DNA from: Planctomycetaceae bacterium
GTDB taxonomy: Bacteria; Planctomycetota; Planctomycetia; Planctomycetales; Planctomycetaceae
Direction: 5' to 3'
Assembly: GCA_021732975.1 (NCBI GenBank)
Contig: JAKFWC010000023.1
Location: 434,001 to 498,000, forward strand
DNA: 64,000 nt
The notes beneath the pieces were generated by a model. It was given only the letters and a program-made list of their open reading frames with translations. It had not been told where the DNA came from and did no database searches. Below are positions 37,006-45,238 of the stretch, one piece after another (the first letter of the stretch is position 1; each line of letters begins with the position of its first letter). The translations under genes and the position numbers were made by a program.

Positions 37006-37704
37006 ATGACTGCCGCCGCCGCTTTGATCATTCGCGGGCTGACCAAAACCTATCCCACCCCGGATGGGGAACTGCGGATTCTGGAAGGCGTGAATCTCGA
37101 GCTCCCCCGCGGATCGGCCATCGCTATTATCGGACCGTCCGGGGCGGGCAAGAGCACGCTGCTGTACATGTTGGGTGCGCTCGACACGCCGACTCAGGGC
37201 ACGATCACGCTGCTCGGAGAAGATCCGCAGGGGATGAATCCGCATGCGATGAATCCTACGGAACAAGCCGCGTTTCGCAATTGGCACGTCGGCTTTGTGT
37301 TTCAGGACCACCACTTGCTGCCGCAATGTTCGGTCTTGGAAAACGTGCTGATTCCGACGCTGGCGGGTGCCGGAGTCACCGCCGAGATGGAAACCCGCGC
37401 TCGTCATCTGCTGGACCGCGTCGGCCTGTCATCGCGGCTGGATCATCTGCCCGCGAAGCTCTCCGGTGGCGAACGCCAGCGAGTCGCCGTGTGTCGGGCG
37501 TTGATTCATCAGCCGGCATTGCTGCTCGCCGATGAACCGACGGGCAACCTCGACCGGGCGAGTGCCGAGGCCGTAGGGACGCTGTTGCTCGAACTGCAAC
37601 GCGAACAGAACACGATCCTGATTTGTGTCACGCACAGTCTCGAACTCGCAAATCGCTTCCCCAGAAAGTTTGAACTTCGTGATGGGCACTTAAACGAGGT
37701 GTAA
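37006..37704 (+). CDS. ABC transporter ATPase, LolD/MacB-like
   Basis: 232 residues. Walker A GPSGAGKS (43-50), signature LSGGE (152-156) and Walker B LLLADE (172-177) with the following EPTGNLD are all intact. EPTGNLDR and an N-terminal segment ending GVNLELPRGSAI fit the LolD/FtsE/MacB subfamily. It pairs with the large FtsX-type permease immediately downstream, with 108 nt between stop and start that hold an inverted repeat. Its job is likely lipoprotein release, cell division or substrate export, depending on the permease. Confidence 0.88.
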   Translation: MTAAAALIIRGLTKTYPTPDGELRILEGVNLELPRGSAIAIIGPSGAGKSTLLYMLGALDTPTQGTITLLGEDPQGMNPHAMNPTEQAAFRNWHVGFVFQDHHLLPQCSVLENVLIPTLAGAGVTAEMETRARHLLDRVGLSSRLDHLPAKLSGGERQRVAVCRALIHQPALLLADEPTGNLDRASAEAVGTLLLELQREQNTILICVTHSLELANRFPRKFELRDGHLNEV

Positions 37705-37729
37705 AGCGGCTATTTGTTCCGCCGACAGA

Positions 37730-37800
37730 ATCGGGGCGGGGGCCCCGATCTATGGTGGTTGTTGTCGAATCACACGATAGGTTGGGGCCCCTGCCCCAAC
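37730..37800. repeat. GGGGCGGGGGCCCC-type inverted repeat
   Basis: 21-nt arms at 37730-37750 and 37780-37800, each partly self-complementary (CGGGGCGGGGGCCCCG and TTGGGGCCCCTGCCCCAA), so either arm can fold alone or with the other. It sits between two genes of one ABC transporter operon and lies just upstream of the permease start. Confidence 0.65.
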
Positions 37801-37812
37801 TCTTTCCGGGTA

Positions 37813-40800
37813 GTGATCTTGATATCCACATTGACGCGCAATGGATTGATTTTCCGAAGTCTGCTGTTTGCGTGGCGCACTAATCTCGCGATCGTGCTCG
37901 GCGTTGCCGTCAGCGCCGCAGTGATCGGCGGGGCGCTCATCGTTGGGGATTCCGTCCGCGCGAGCCTGCGGCAGATGACATTGGATCGACTCGGCAACGT
38001 CGACGGTATCGTCACCGGGCCGCGATTCTTTCGTCAGGAATTGGCGGCGAAGAGCGATGCCGCGCCCGCCATCGTGATGGTCGCCGGAGTGCAACGAAAG
38101 ACCGACACCGTCACGCGCCGCGCCGGTCAGGTGAACGTCTACGGGATCGAAGCCGCCGGCTGGGCGATGCTGCTCGGTCAGCGAGAACAATTGCCGCAAG
38201 GACCGGCAGTGGTGATCAATCAATCGCTGGCCGATGCCTTGAATGCGGCCGTCGGTCAGGAAATCACGATCTGGATTGAACTCCCCAGTGCCGTGCCGCG
38301 AGATACGTTGCTCGGAAAACGCGACAACGATTCGCAGGAAGTGACTGTTACCGTCGGCAACATCCTGCCCGATGGCCCCGGTGCGGCACGGTTCGGACTG
38401 AATCCCACGCAGCAACTGCCGATGAATGCATTCGTCGCGCTCGACACATTGCAGGACGCGCTCAACCTTGCGGAGATCAAACCGACGCGGCGTGATCCCG
38501 TCGGTGCCGTGGCGCGGATCAATTCGCTCCTCATGGGAGACAAGGAGGCAACGCAACAGCCACAAGCCATCGCGGAACAGCGTACGGAGCGAATCAAGTC
38601 ACAATCGACGCTCGCCGACCTCAATCTGCGAATCGTGCACGACACCTCGCTGAATGTGCTCGTGGTCGAAAGCGAGCAGATGATTTTGGAAACACGGTTT
38701 GCCGATGCGGCGAAAGCGGCCGCGGAAAAGCTGGGCGTGCCGTCGTCGCCGGTGATGGTCTATCTCGCTAACTGGGTGCGGCATCCGACCGATCCGAATG
38801 CGTATTCGATGTACTCGACGGTTGCGGGGCTGGATGTCCTCGCGTTACAGACCCCGTTCGGTCCGTTTGAATTCGTCGGCGGCGAGCCCGCTCAACTCGC
38901 CGAAGGTGAAGTCATCATCAACGAGTTCCTCGCGGAAGACCTCAAAGCTAAAGTCGGGGACAGCATCCGCTACGGTTACCACATCGTGGGATCACAAGGA
39001 GAATTACCAGAAGAAGAACGCTCCACTGTGGTTCGTGGCATCGTCAGGATGACCGGGCCGGCCGTCGACAAAAATTTGACGCCGCATGTGAAAGGGGTGA
39101 CGGATGTCGATTCTCTGAGCGACTGGGATCAGCCGTTTCCCATGAAGCTCGACGAAGTCACACCGCGCGATGACGAGTATTGGGACAGCTATCGGGCGAC
39201 GCCGAAAATGTTCTTTCGCCTGCAGGATGCGCAGGCGATGTGGCGCAGCCGGTATGGTTCGCTGACTTCGGTCCGCATTGCGATCCCCGAGGGACAAACG
39301 TTTGAATCGACACGGGATGAAGTCGCAAAGTTCATTCTCGATCACATCAATCCGGCAGATGTCGGATTGGCTGTGCAGCCGGTCAAAGCCATCGGTCTGC
39401 AGGCGGCGAATGGAGCCACCGATTTCACCGGTTTGTTCATCGGCTTCAGTTTCTTTTTGATTCTCGCGGCGATGATTCTCGTCGGACTACTTTTCCGCCT
39501 GGCTATCGAACAGCGCGTGCGGCAACTCGGCTTACTGGGGGCGATCGGGTGGTCGCCGCAACAGATTCGACGGCACATGCTGAGTGAAGGGGCCGTGCTG
39601 GTGGCCATCGGCAGTGTGCTCGGTGGTATGGCTGCGGTGTTGTATGCACAGGGCATGATCTACGGTTTGACGACGTGGTGGATCGGCGCGATCGGGACGA
39701 AGTTTCTACGGGTCGATGTGCAACCGCTGGCCGTGATGAGCGGTGTGCTCGCCGCGGCAGTCACGTCGTTCGGTTCGATTGCCTGGGGGCTACGGCAACT
39801 GCGGACGATCTCGCTAAGAGAGCGTTTGGTGGGCGTCACCGAGGTTGATGTCACCCATGCGACCACATCGAAAGCAGGACGACGGGCGGCCATCAGCGGT
39901 GGATTCGCGGCGATGTTGATTCTTGCATCGGGGTTGGGATTGATGCCCGCACAAGAGGCATTTTCCGGGTTCTCGTGGGCCGTGGTGTCGTTTTTCATCG
40001 CGGGGATATTATTCCTGGCAAGTGGGCTGTGGGCGTTCTCGGCGTGGTTGCAGATCGGCAAACAAAGTGGCGTGCGCGGGCATGGCTTAGCGGGGATCGT
40101 ACGGCTGGGTGGTCGCAATGCCGCACGACGAAAACAACGCAGTGTGTTGACGACCGGACTCATTGCATCGGCCACCTTCGTTGTCGCCGCGGTCGCTGCG
40201 GGTCACAAGAACCCGGCGCGAGAAGCTCCGGACAAAGCGTCGGGCAACGGTGGTTTCACGCTCGTCGCGGAAAGCAGCAGTCCGATTCTGTACGACTTGA
40301 ACACGGCCGAGGGACGCTCGAAGGTCAATCTCGAAGCCCGCACGCCGGAACAAGCGGCGGCTCTGGCAGCGATGAAAGTCTTTCCCTTCCGTGTGAAGCC
40401 CGGCGAAGATGCCAGTTGTCTGAATCTGTTTCAAACCCGCGCTCCAACGATTCTTGGCGTCCCAGAAGCCATGATCGAGCGCGGCGGTTTCAAATTTGTC
40501 GGTGGCGGTTCCGAAATGTGGAAAAAGCTCCACGGCGGCAATCTCTTCACCGCAGGAACATCGGCAGACGACAAGGAAGTTCCCGTGCTTGGCGACATGA
40601 ACACGCTGATGTTCAACCTGAAGAAAGGCGTCGGCAGCAAGCTCGCCTATCCCGCGGAAGACGCCACTTTTCAATCATGGCTGACGGTGCAAGGTATGTT
40701 CGACGGAGCCGTGTTCCAGGGTGTGCTCCTCATGTCGGAAGAAAACTTTCTGAAGCTCTTCCCCGAGCGGAAGGGGTTTCAATATTTCCTGGTGGAAGTC

Positions 40801-41295
40801 CCGCCGGAGCATGCCACGGCAGCAGCGGAAATGCTGGAAACCGAACTCGCGGAGTACGGCTTCGATACTGAACCGGTCGCCGAACGCCTGGCCCGGTTTC
40901 TCGCGGTGCAGAACACCTATCTTTCGACGTTCCAATCGCTCGGTGGACTGGGGCTGTTACTCGGCACGTTTGGCTTGGCGACGGTGATGCTTCGCAATGT
41001 CCTCGAACGACAGCCGGAGCTCGCGCTGTTGCGGGCCGTGGGTTATCGGTCCGGGCAAATTGCGGGGTTGATCCTCAGCGAAACGGCCTTGCTGCTCTGC
41101 TGGGGACTTATCACTGGAACCGTCGCGGCGCTGCTGTCGATGGGGCCGCACCTGGTGAGCACCGGGGCCGATGTGCCATGGATCTCGGGAGCCGGGTTGC
41201 TCATCGCCATTGCCGTGACGGGTTTATTGTCGGCGGCGTATGCGGTGCGGACGGCGCTTGCGGTGCCGATTGTTTCCACGCTACGCGGCGAGTGA
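37813..41295 (+). CDS. Giant FtsX-type ABC transporter permease
   Basis: 1160 residues from the GTG at 37813. TTG codons at 37819 and 37831 are alternatives, and the upstream frame runs through a repeat, so the start is uncertain. An N-terminal membrane helix (LFAWRTNLAIVLGVAVSAAVIG) is followed by a large periplasmic domain of about 490 residues. Two FtsX membrane modules follow, at about 535-745 and 1040-1155. Each has the GLLGAIGWS-like or ALLRAVGYRS coupling-helix signature. A second periplasmic domain lies between them. It is paired with the ATPase upstream and is probably a MacB/LolE-like exporter or mechanotransducer. The substrate is unknown. Confidence 0.8.
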   Translation: MILISTLTRNGLIFRSLLFAWRTNLAIVLGVAVSAAVIGGALIVGDSVRASLRQMTLDRLGNVDGIVTGPRFFRQELAAKSDAAPAIVMVAGVQRKTDTVTRRAGQVNVYGIEAAGWAMLLGQREQLPQGPAVVINQSLADALNAAVGQEITIWIELPSAVPRDTLLGKRDNDSQEVTVTVGNILPDGPGAARFGLNPTQQLPMNAFVALDTLQDALNLAEIKPTRRDPVGAVARINSLLMGDKEATQQPQAIAEQRTERIKSQSTLADLNLRIVHDTSLNVLVVESEQMILETRFADAAKAAAEKLGVPSSPVMVYLANWVRHPTDPNAYSMYSTVAGLDVLALQTPFGPFEFVGGEPAQLAEGEVIINEFLAEDLKAKVGDSIRYGYHIVGSQGELPEEERSTVVRGIVRMTGPAVDKNLTPHVKGVTDVDSLSDWDQPFPMKLDEVTPRDDEYWDSYRATPKMFFRLQDAQAMWRSRYGSLTSVRIAIPEGQTFESTRDEVAKFILDHINPADVGLAVQPVKAIGLQAANGATDFTGLFIGFSFFLILAAMILVGLLFRLAIEQRVRQLGLLGAIGWSPQQIRRHMLSEGAVLVAIGSVLGGMAAVLYAQGMIYGLTTWWIGAIGTKFLRVDVQPLAVMSGVLAAAVTSFGSIAWGLRQLRTISLRERLVGVTEVDVTHATTSKAGRRAAISGGFAAMLILASGLGLMPAQEAFSGFSWAVVSFFIAGILFLASGLWAFSAWLQIGKQSGVRGHGLAGIVRLGGRNAARRKQRSVLTTGLIASATFVVAAVAAGHKNPAREAPDKASGNGGFTLVAESSSPILYDLNTAEGRSKVNLEARTPEQAAALAAMKVFPFRVKPGEDASCLNLFQTRAPTILGVPEAMIERGGFKFVGGGSEMWKKLHGGNLFTAGTSADDKEVPVLGDMNTLMFNLKKGVGSKLAYPAEDATFQSWLTVQGMFDGAVFQGVLLMSEENFLKLFPERKGFQYFLVEVPPEHATAAAEMLETELAEYGFDTEPVAERLARFLAVQNTYLSTFQSLGGLGLLLGTFGLATVMLRNVLERQPELALLRAVGYRSGQIAGLILSETALLLCWGLITGTVAALLSMGPHLVSTGADVPWISGAGLLIAIAVTGLLSAAYAVRTALAVPIVSTLRGE

Positions 41296-42570
41296 TCAGA
41301 GTAACTCGCCTTCGGTGGCGATGTTGAGCGGTGCCGGTAAAGTCTGTTCCGGGATCCGGCGCGGTGGCCACACGCGTTCATACGGTGGTTCCCATTGTGG
41401 GGGCACAACAGCGATCGGTGCGGCCTCCACGAACTGCGGTGTGGGCTCGACAGGCCGCCCGGGAGCGATCAACACCGGCGGCGCAATAATTCGCCGTAAT
41501 TCGTGCATCACGCTGGCGGCCTCGCTGCCGAACTGCTCGTCGACGTACTGTCGCGCCGCGGTCGCATCCGGCGTGATACACAACCGTCGCCACAACGCCC
41601 GACACCGTTTCCATTGTTCGGCGTCACTCGGCGCGAACGCCAACCCACGGACCAACAGCTTCCACGCCTCCAGTAATTCATGCCGTTCGATCGCTCGATC
41701 CGCGAGCTTTCGCCAGACTTCCGTCAAAGTGGGATCCTTGGCGACCGCGCGCTCTAACCGAGTCCAATCGGGTTCGCCGCGATGGCCATTCTTGCCCGGT
41801 AAATCGGCCAGATACCAATCGTAACGCCCGTTCCATGTGGGGTGTGTTACCAGCCAATAGGGATAGATCAACAAGAGATGGGCCGCCCAGAACGCCAGCC
41901 GTTGCAGTCCTCGCCACGAGTGCCCCACAGCCCCCGCACTGGCCGCAAGATAACCGTACGCCAACCCCGCCGCGTGGGCCCCGTTCGCAATCGGCATGAT
42001 TTCCACGAGTGTCAAAAAGACCATCGCGCCGAGGGCCGCCAACGTATAGATCAGAACTTCTGTGGTGAGAAACAGGGACACCACTGGGTCACGCCGCCGC
42101 AATGCCCACAAGGCTCCGAAGATGGCACAGCCCACGCCGGAGTAGCCGATGGCATAGCGTCCGGCAAGATATTCCGGCAAGGTGACGACTAACATGGACC
42201 CCAGGAGCAGCAGCAGGTACTTGAACCATCCCCAACGAGATTCCAACAGTGTGCCGTAATAGGAGACGAATGAAAGATTCAAAATGAGATGCAAGAAATT
42301 GACATGGTGTAAATTCGTTGCGGGAATCCGCCACCATTCGCCATCCCAGAGATCGAACGGTCCTTCCAGGTTCGCGTCGATCACCTTGGAATGATCGCCG
42401 TCGTGCGTGACCCATTGCAGCGCTTCGATGCTCCCCCATTGCCGCCGCAACTCCCACAAAGGACGTTCCGTCGTATCGGTCATCCCGAAGGTCACGGCGA
42501 ACACCCCGACCAATACGACTTGGCTGAGAGTGGTCACGGGGGCACGCCAAGGATGAAGCAACGACATCAT
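41296..42570 (-). CDS. Rhomboid family intramembrane serine protease
   Basis: 424 residues. The catalytic dyad is visible: S144 in GYSGVGCAIFG and H199 in NGAHAAGLAYG, with the preceding HHVNFLHLILNLSFV (88-102) matching the rhomboid L1/TM2 region. Six or so membrane helices occupy residues 15-230. The 190 residues after them form a soluble tail with TPR-like helical repeats (EVWRKLADRAI, EAWKLLVRGLAF). Its stop codon faces that of the permease gene with no gap. Its substrates are unknown. Confidence 0.85.
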   Translation of the reverse strand: MMSLLHPWRAPVTTLSQVVLVGVFAVTFGMTDTTERPLWELRRQWGSIEALQWVTHDGDHSKVIDANLEGPFDLWDGEWWRIPATNLHHVNFLHLILNLSFVSYYGTLLESRWGWFKYLLLLLGSMLVVTLPEYLAGRYAIGYSGVGCAIFGALWALRRRDPVVSLFLTTEVLIYTLAALGAMVFLTLVEIMPIANGAHAAGLAYGYLAASAGAVGHSWRGLQRLAFWAAHLLLIYPYWLVTHPTWNGRYDWYLADLPGKNGHRGEPDWTRLERAVAKDPTLTEVWRKLADRAIERHELLEAWKLLVRGLAFAPSDAEQWKRCRALWRRLCITPDATAARQYVDEQFGSEAASVMHELRRIIAPPVLIAPGRPVEPTPQFVEAAPIAVVPPQWEPPYERVWPPRRIPEQTLPAPLNIATEGELL

Positions 42571-42576
42571 GGCTCG

Positions 42577-43620
42577 CTATTCTGCCACCGCGGCATCGGC
42601 GGGGACGAGTCGGGAAGCGATCATGAAGCCGACATTCAGCAGGACCGTGAGCGCAAGATAAATCGCGGCCGCCGCGATGCCATACGGAACATAGACGAGA
42701 AACGCCGCATCGCGGACCCGCGCGGGCCCCATCGGTTTATCCGGCTCTTCTGGCAAATAGTGTACTTGGACCTTCTCCCCGATTTCTCGTGTCGTATAGA
42801 CATCGGCGGGCTTCCAAACCACTTGGTGCGTCTTGCCGTCACCATCCGCATATTCCACGGTGAGCGTATCGGGCCACGTGGCTGGCGGCGGTGGATCAAC
42901 CGCGACGACGGTTCCCTCCACCATTGTGGCGTTGTTCCATCGCTGTTGAAACTGCACTCCTTGCCACGCGATGATGCCGATGGCAATGACACAGACGACG
43001 GTTAGCAATGTTTGCAGCCACCCGACGAGCGTTTTTTTCGCCGATGTCGGCGCATCAAAGGCGTTCGGTAATTCCGCCTGACAGAGGATTTCGCGCTGCG
43101 CATCGGTGAGCGGTCCTGATCCATATGCCGGAACATGAATCGGCATCCGAATCGCTATCTGCTCGACTTCGCCGCGATACACCTTCAGACCGACGCCATA
43201 CGACTTCACCCACAACGTGCCGTTAATGATCAGTTCGCGATTGGTCACCGGAGTTGGTGGAGGTTCAACGCTGCCACGGGGATCATCGTTGTACGCGGGT
43301 TCGAGTCGCCACAGCGTGTCGTCCGCGGCGATGCCCCACTCGTCAATCACCTCTTGAACGCGGCGATCAATCACCGGTTGGCCATTGACCAGCGTGCGGT
43401 CGTCGGACGCGATGATTTGCAGCAGCCGATGCGGTTCCTCCTCCTCAAACGTCAATTCGAGATCGCCGTCTTCGAGTTCAAGGTACGACGGATCCTCTTT
43501 CGGCCCGTCAAATTCAATCTCGGCGGCATCGAGGCGTTCCACGATCGATTCGCGATCGAGGTCCAACTCCAGCGGGCCCATGCCGCGGCCGAGCACGATC
43601 TGCCAGTCGTCATCTTCCAT
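42577..43620 (-). CDS. Membrane protein with C-terminal DUF3592-like region
   Basis: 347 residues. An acidic N-terminus is followed by a soluble region with repeated 'LELD'/'DLELTF' strands. A membrane helix (TLLTVVCVIAIGIIAWQ) comes next, then VEGTVVAVDPP...VEYADGDGKTHQVVW...GEKVQVHYLPEEPDKP, the pattern of DUF3592. A final pair of helices (YVPYGIAAAAIYLALTVLLNVGF) follows. ATG at 43620. It ends 6 nt before the rhomboid start, on the same strand, and follows the propeller lipoprotein by 16 nt, so the three are probably cotranscribed. Confidence 0.65.
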   Translation of the reverse strand: MEDDDWQIVLGRGMGPLELDLDRESIVERLDAAEIEFDGPKEDPSYLELEDGDLELTFEEEEPHRLLQIIASDDRTLVNGQPVIDRRVQEVIDEWGIAADDTLWRLEPAYNDDPRGSVEPPPTPVTNRELIINGTLWVKSYGVGLKVYRGEVEQIAIRMPIHVPAYGSGPLTDAQREILCQAELPNAFDAPTSAKKTLVGWLQTLLTVVCVIAIGIIAWQGVQFQQRWNNATMVEGTVVAVDPPPPATWPDTLTVEYADGDGKTHQVVWKPADVYTTREIGEKVQVHYLPEEPDKPMGPARVRDAAFLVYVPYGIAAAAIYLALTVLLNVGFMIASRLVPADAAVAE

Positions 43621-43636
43621 GATCGCTCTCCGTAGA

Positions 43637-45211
43637 TCACGCTTCAGGTTTCAAAAGATCGAGGCAAATCACGTGGGTTTCCGATCGCAAAAACAACCGA
43701 CCGCGGGACAGGATGGGGGCCGCCCAACTGGGATGGCCGATCTGCTTGAACGATGTCCGGCTGATTTCTTCGAGCTTGGTCGGGTTTGGTTTGACGAGTG
43801 CCAGGGTACCGCGCTCGGCCAACACGATGAACTTTCCATCGGCCAGCAGCAGCGAACCGCGTCCATAAAACGGCCAGGGGATTTCTTTGCCGGTTTCTTT
43901 ATCCTTGATCTTGCCCGTGTTGGGATCCTGCTCCAATTCATCCAAGGGGCGAAGCATCCCATTCGACTCCCATTCCACCTCTGCGGTGTCCATTTTCACG
44001 CACTGCAATAGACTCTCTTGCTCATGGCGACCGGAAAAGCCGTAGACATAACCATCGAGCGCGATCGGTGTCGACCAGTGACACGCCAGCCCGCGCGGCT
44101 TCCGCCACACTTCATCGAAGGATTTTCCGTCGGGATGCACCTTAAGCAAGGCTGCGCCAACATCGTACGCAGCAGTGAGGAGAATCTGGTCATCGACGAC
44201 GATCGGCCGGGCCGCATTGACGGATTCGTGAATCTTCGACCGGAACCAGTATTTGAAGTTGAAGGCTCCGGTATGAGGGTCCAGCGACACCAGTCCTTGA
44301 CGCAGCAGACAGAGCAGATGCGGTTTGCCGTGGATTGTGGTGACGACCGGTGTGGAGTAACTGACGAGCATTTCCTCGCCCGTCCACTTGTAGGGCCGCT
44401 TGCCCGATTCGCTGGTGGCGGGAACGCCGTCCCACGTGTCTTTGCCACCCCGTTCCCAGAGTGTTTTTCCGGTGTTCGAGTCGAAGGCGACTACGGCGGA
44501 ATTGGGCTGGCCGCCGACGAGCACGATCAATTTGTCTTCGTGCAGAATCGGCGTACAACCGAAACCGAAGAAATGATCGGGGACATTCCATTCCGTGGCG
44601 AGATCGTGTTCCCACACTTTCTCACCCTTGGCGAGACTCAGGCACAGCAACTTTCCTTGCGGGCCGAGTGTGTAAGAATGAGTCTTCGTCAAGACGGGCG
44701 AACAGCGCGTGCCGCCGTTGAAGCCGTAGGGGTCTTTGAAGTCGGTGTCGTAGTCGTATTTCCACAACGACTCGCCGCTTTGAGCGTGTAAACATTCGAC
44801 GATCTCGCGATCCTTCAGGCGATGCATGACCACCAGTCGTTCGCCTATTACCGAAGGGGGCGCGTAACCTTCTCCCAGCCGGCGCTCCCACAACAGCGGC
44901 GGACCTGCTTCCGGCCAGAAATCGAGCAGTCCCGTTTCTCCGGAGACTCCAGTATCTCGCGGACCGAGGAACTGCGGCCAGTCCTCACCCGGCCGCGTGG
45001 ATTCGAGCGAGACTTCCTGAGACTCGGAAAGTTTTGCCCGACCGGCGGGTTGGGCATCCGCGGCATCTTTCTCCGCAACAGTCAATGTCCCGGAAGACGA
45101 ACCGGCGTCGAGCACGACATCCGGTTGCGCCTTCGCGGCGGAACAGCCCGCCAGCCACACGATCAGTACCGCAGGCACACAACGACAGGACAATCGCACG
45201 AACAAATTCAC
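43637..45211 (-). CDS. PQQ-like beta-propeller lipoprotein
   Basis: 524 residues with a GTG start at 45211 (GGGAG about 8 nt upstream). The N-terminus ends in lipobox LAGC, so it is a predicted lipoprotein. The chain is an eight-bladed PQQ-like propeller: DWPQFLGPRDTGVSGETG opens it, and blades include GESLWKYDY, GEKVWEHDLA and GKTLWERGGKDTWDG. It resembles the propeller at 35543 but is lipid-anchored. It heads a run with the DUF3592-like and rhomboid genes. Confidence 0.8.
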   Translation of the reverse strand: MNLFVRLSCRCVPAVLIVWLAGCSAAKAQPDVVLDAGSSSGTLTVAEKDAADAQPAGRAKLSESQEVSLESTRPGEDWPQFLGPRDTGVSGETGLLDFWPEAGPPLLWERRLGEGYAPPSVIGERLVVMHRLKDREIVECLHAQSGESLWKYDYDTDFKDPYGFNGGTRCSPVLTKTHSYTLGPQGKLLCLSLAKGEKVWEHDLATEWNVPDHFFGFGCTPILHEDKLIVLVGGQPNSAVVAFDSNTGKTLWERGGKDTWDGVPATSESGKRPYKWTGEEMLVSYSTPVVTTIHGKPHLLCLLRQGLVSLDPHTGAFNFKYWFRSKIHESVNAARPIVVDDQILLTAAYDVGAALLKVHPDGKSFDEVWRKPRGLACHWSTPIALDGYVYGFSGRHEQESLLQCVKMDTAEVEWESNGMLRPLDELEQDPNTGKIKDKETGKEIPWPFYGRGSLLLADGKFIVLAERGTLALVKPNPTKLEEISRTSFKQIGHPSWAAPILSRGRLFLRSETHVICLDLLKPEA

Positions 45212-45238
45212 GGGGACTTCTCCCGACGGAAAACAGGA

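Noticed and set aside
36618-37535. Plus-strand frame spanning the propeller/ABC ATPase junction
   Set aside because: It overlaps both real genes in another frame and has Arg/Ser-rich, non-protein-like composition.
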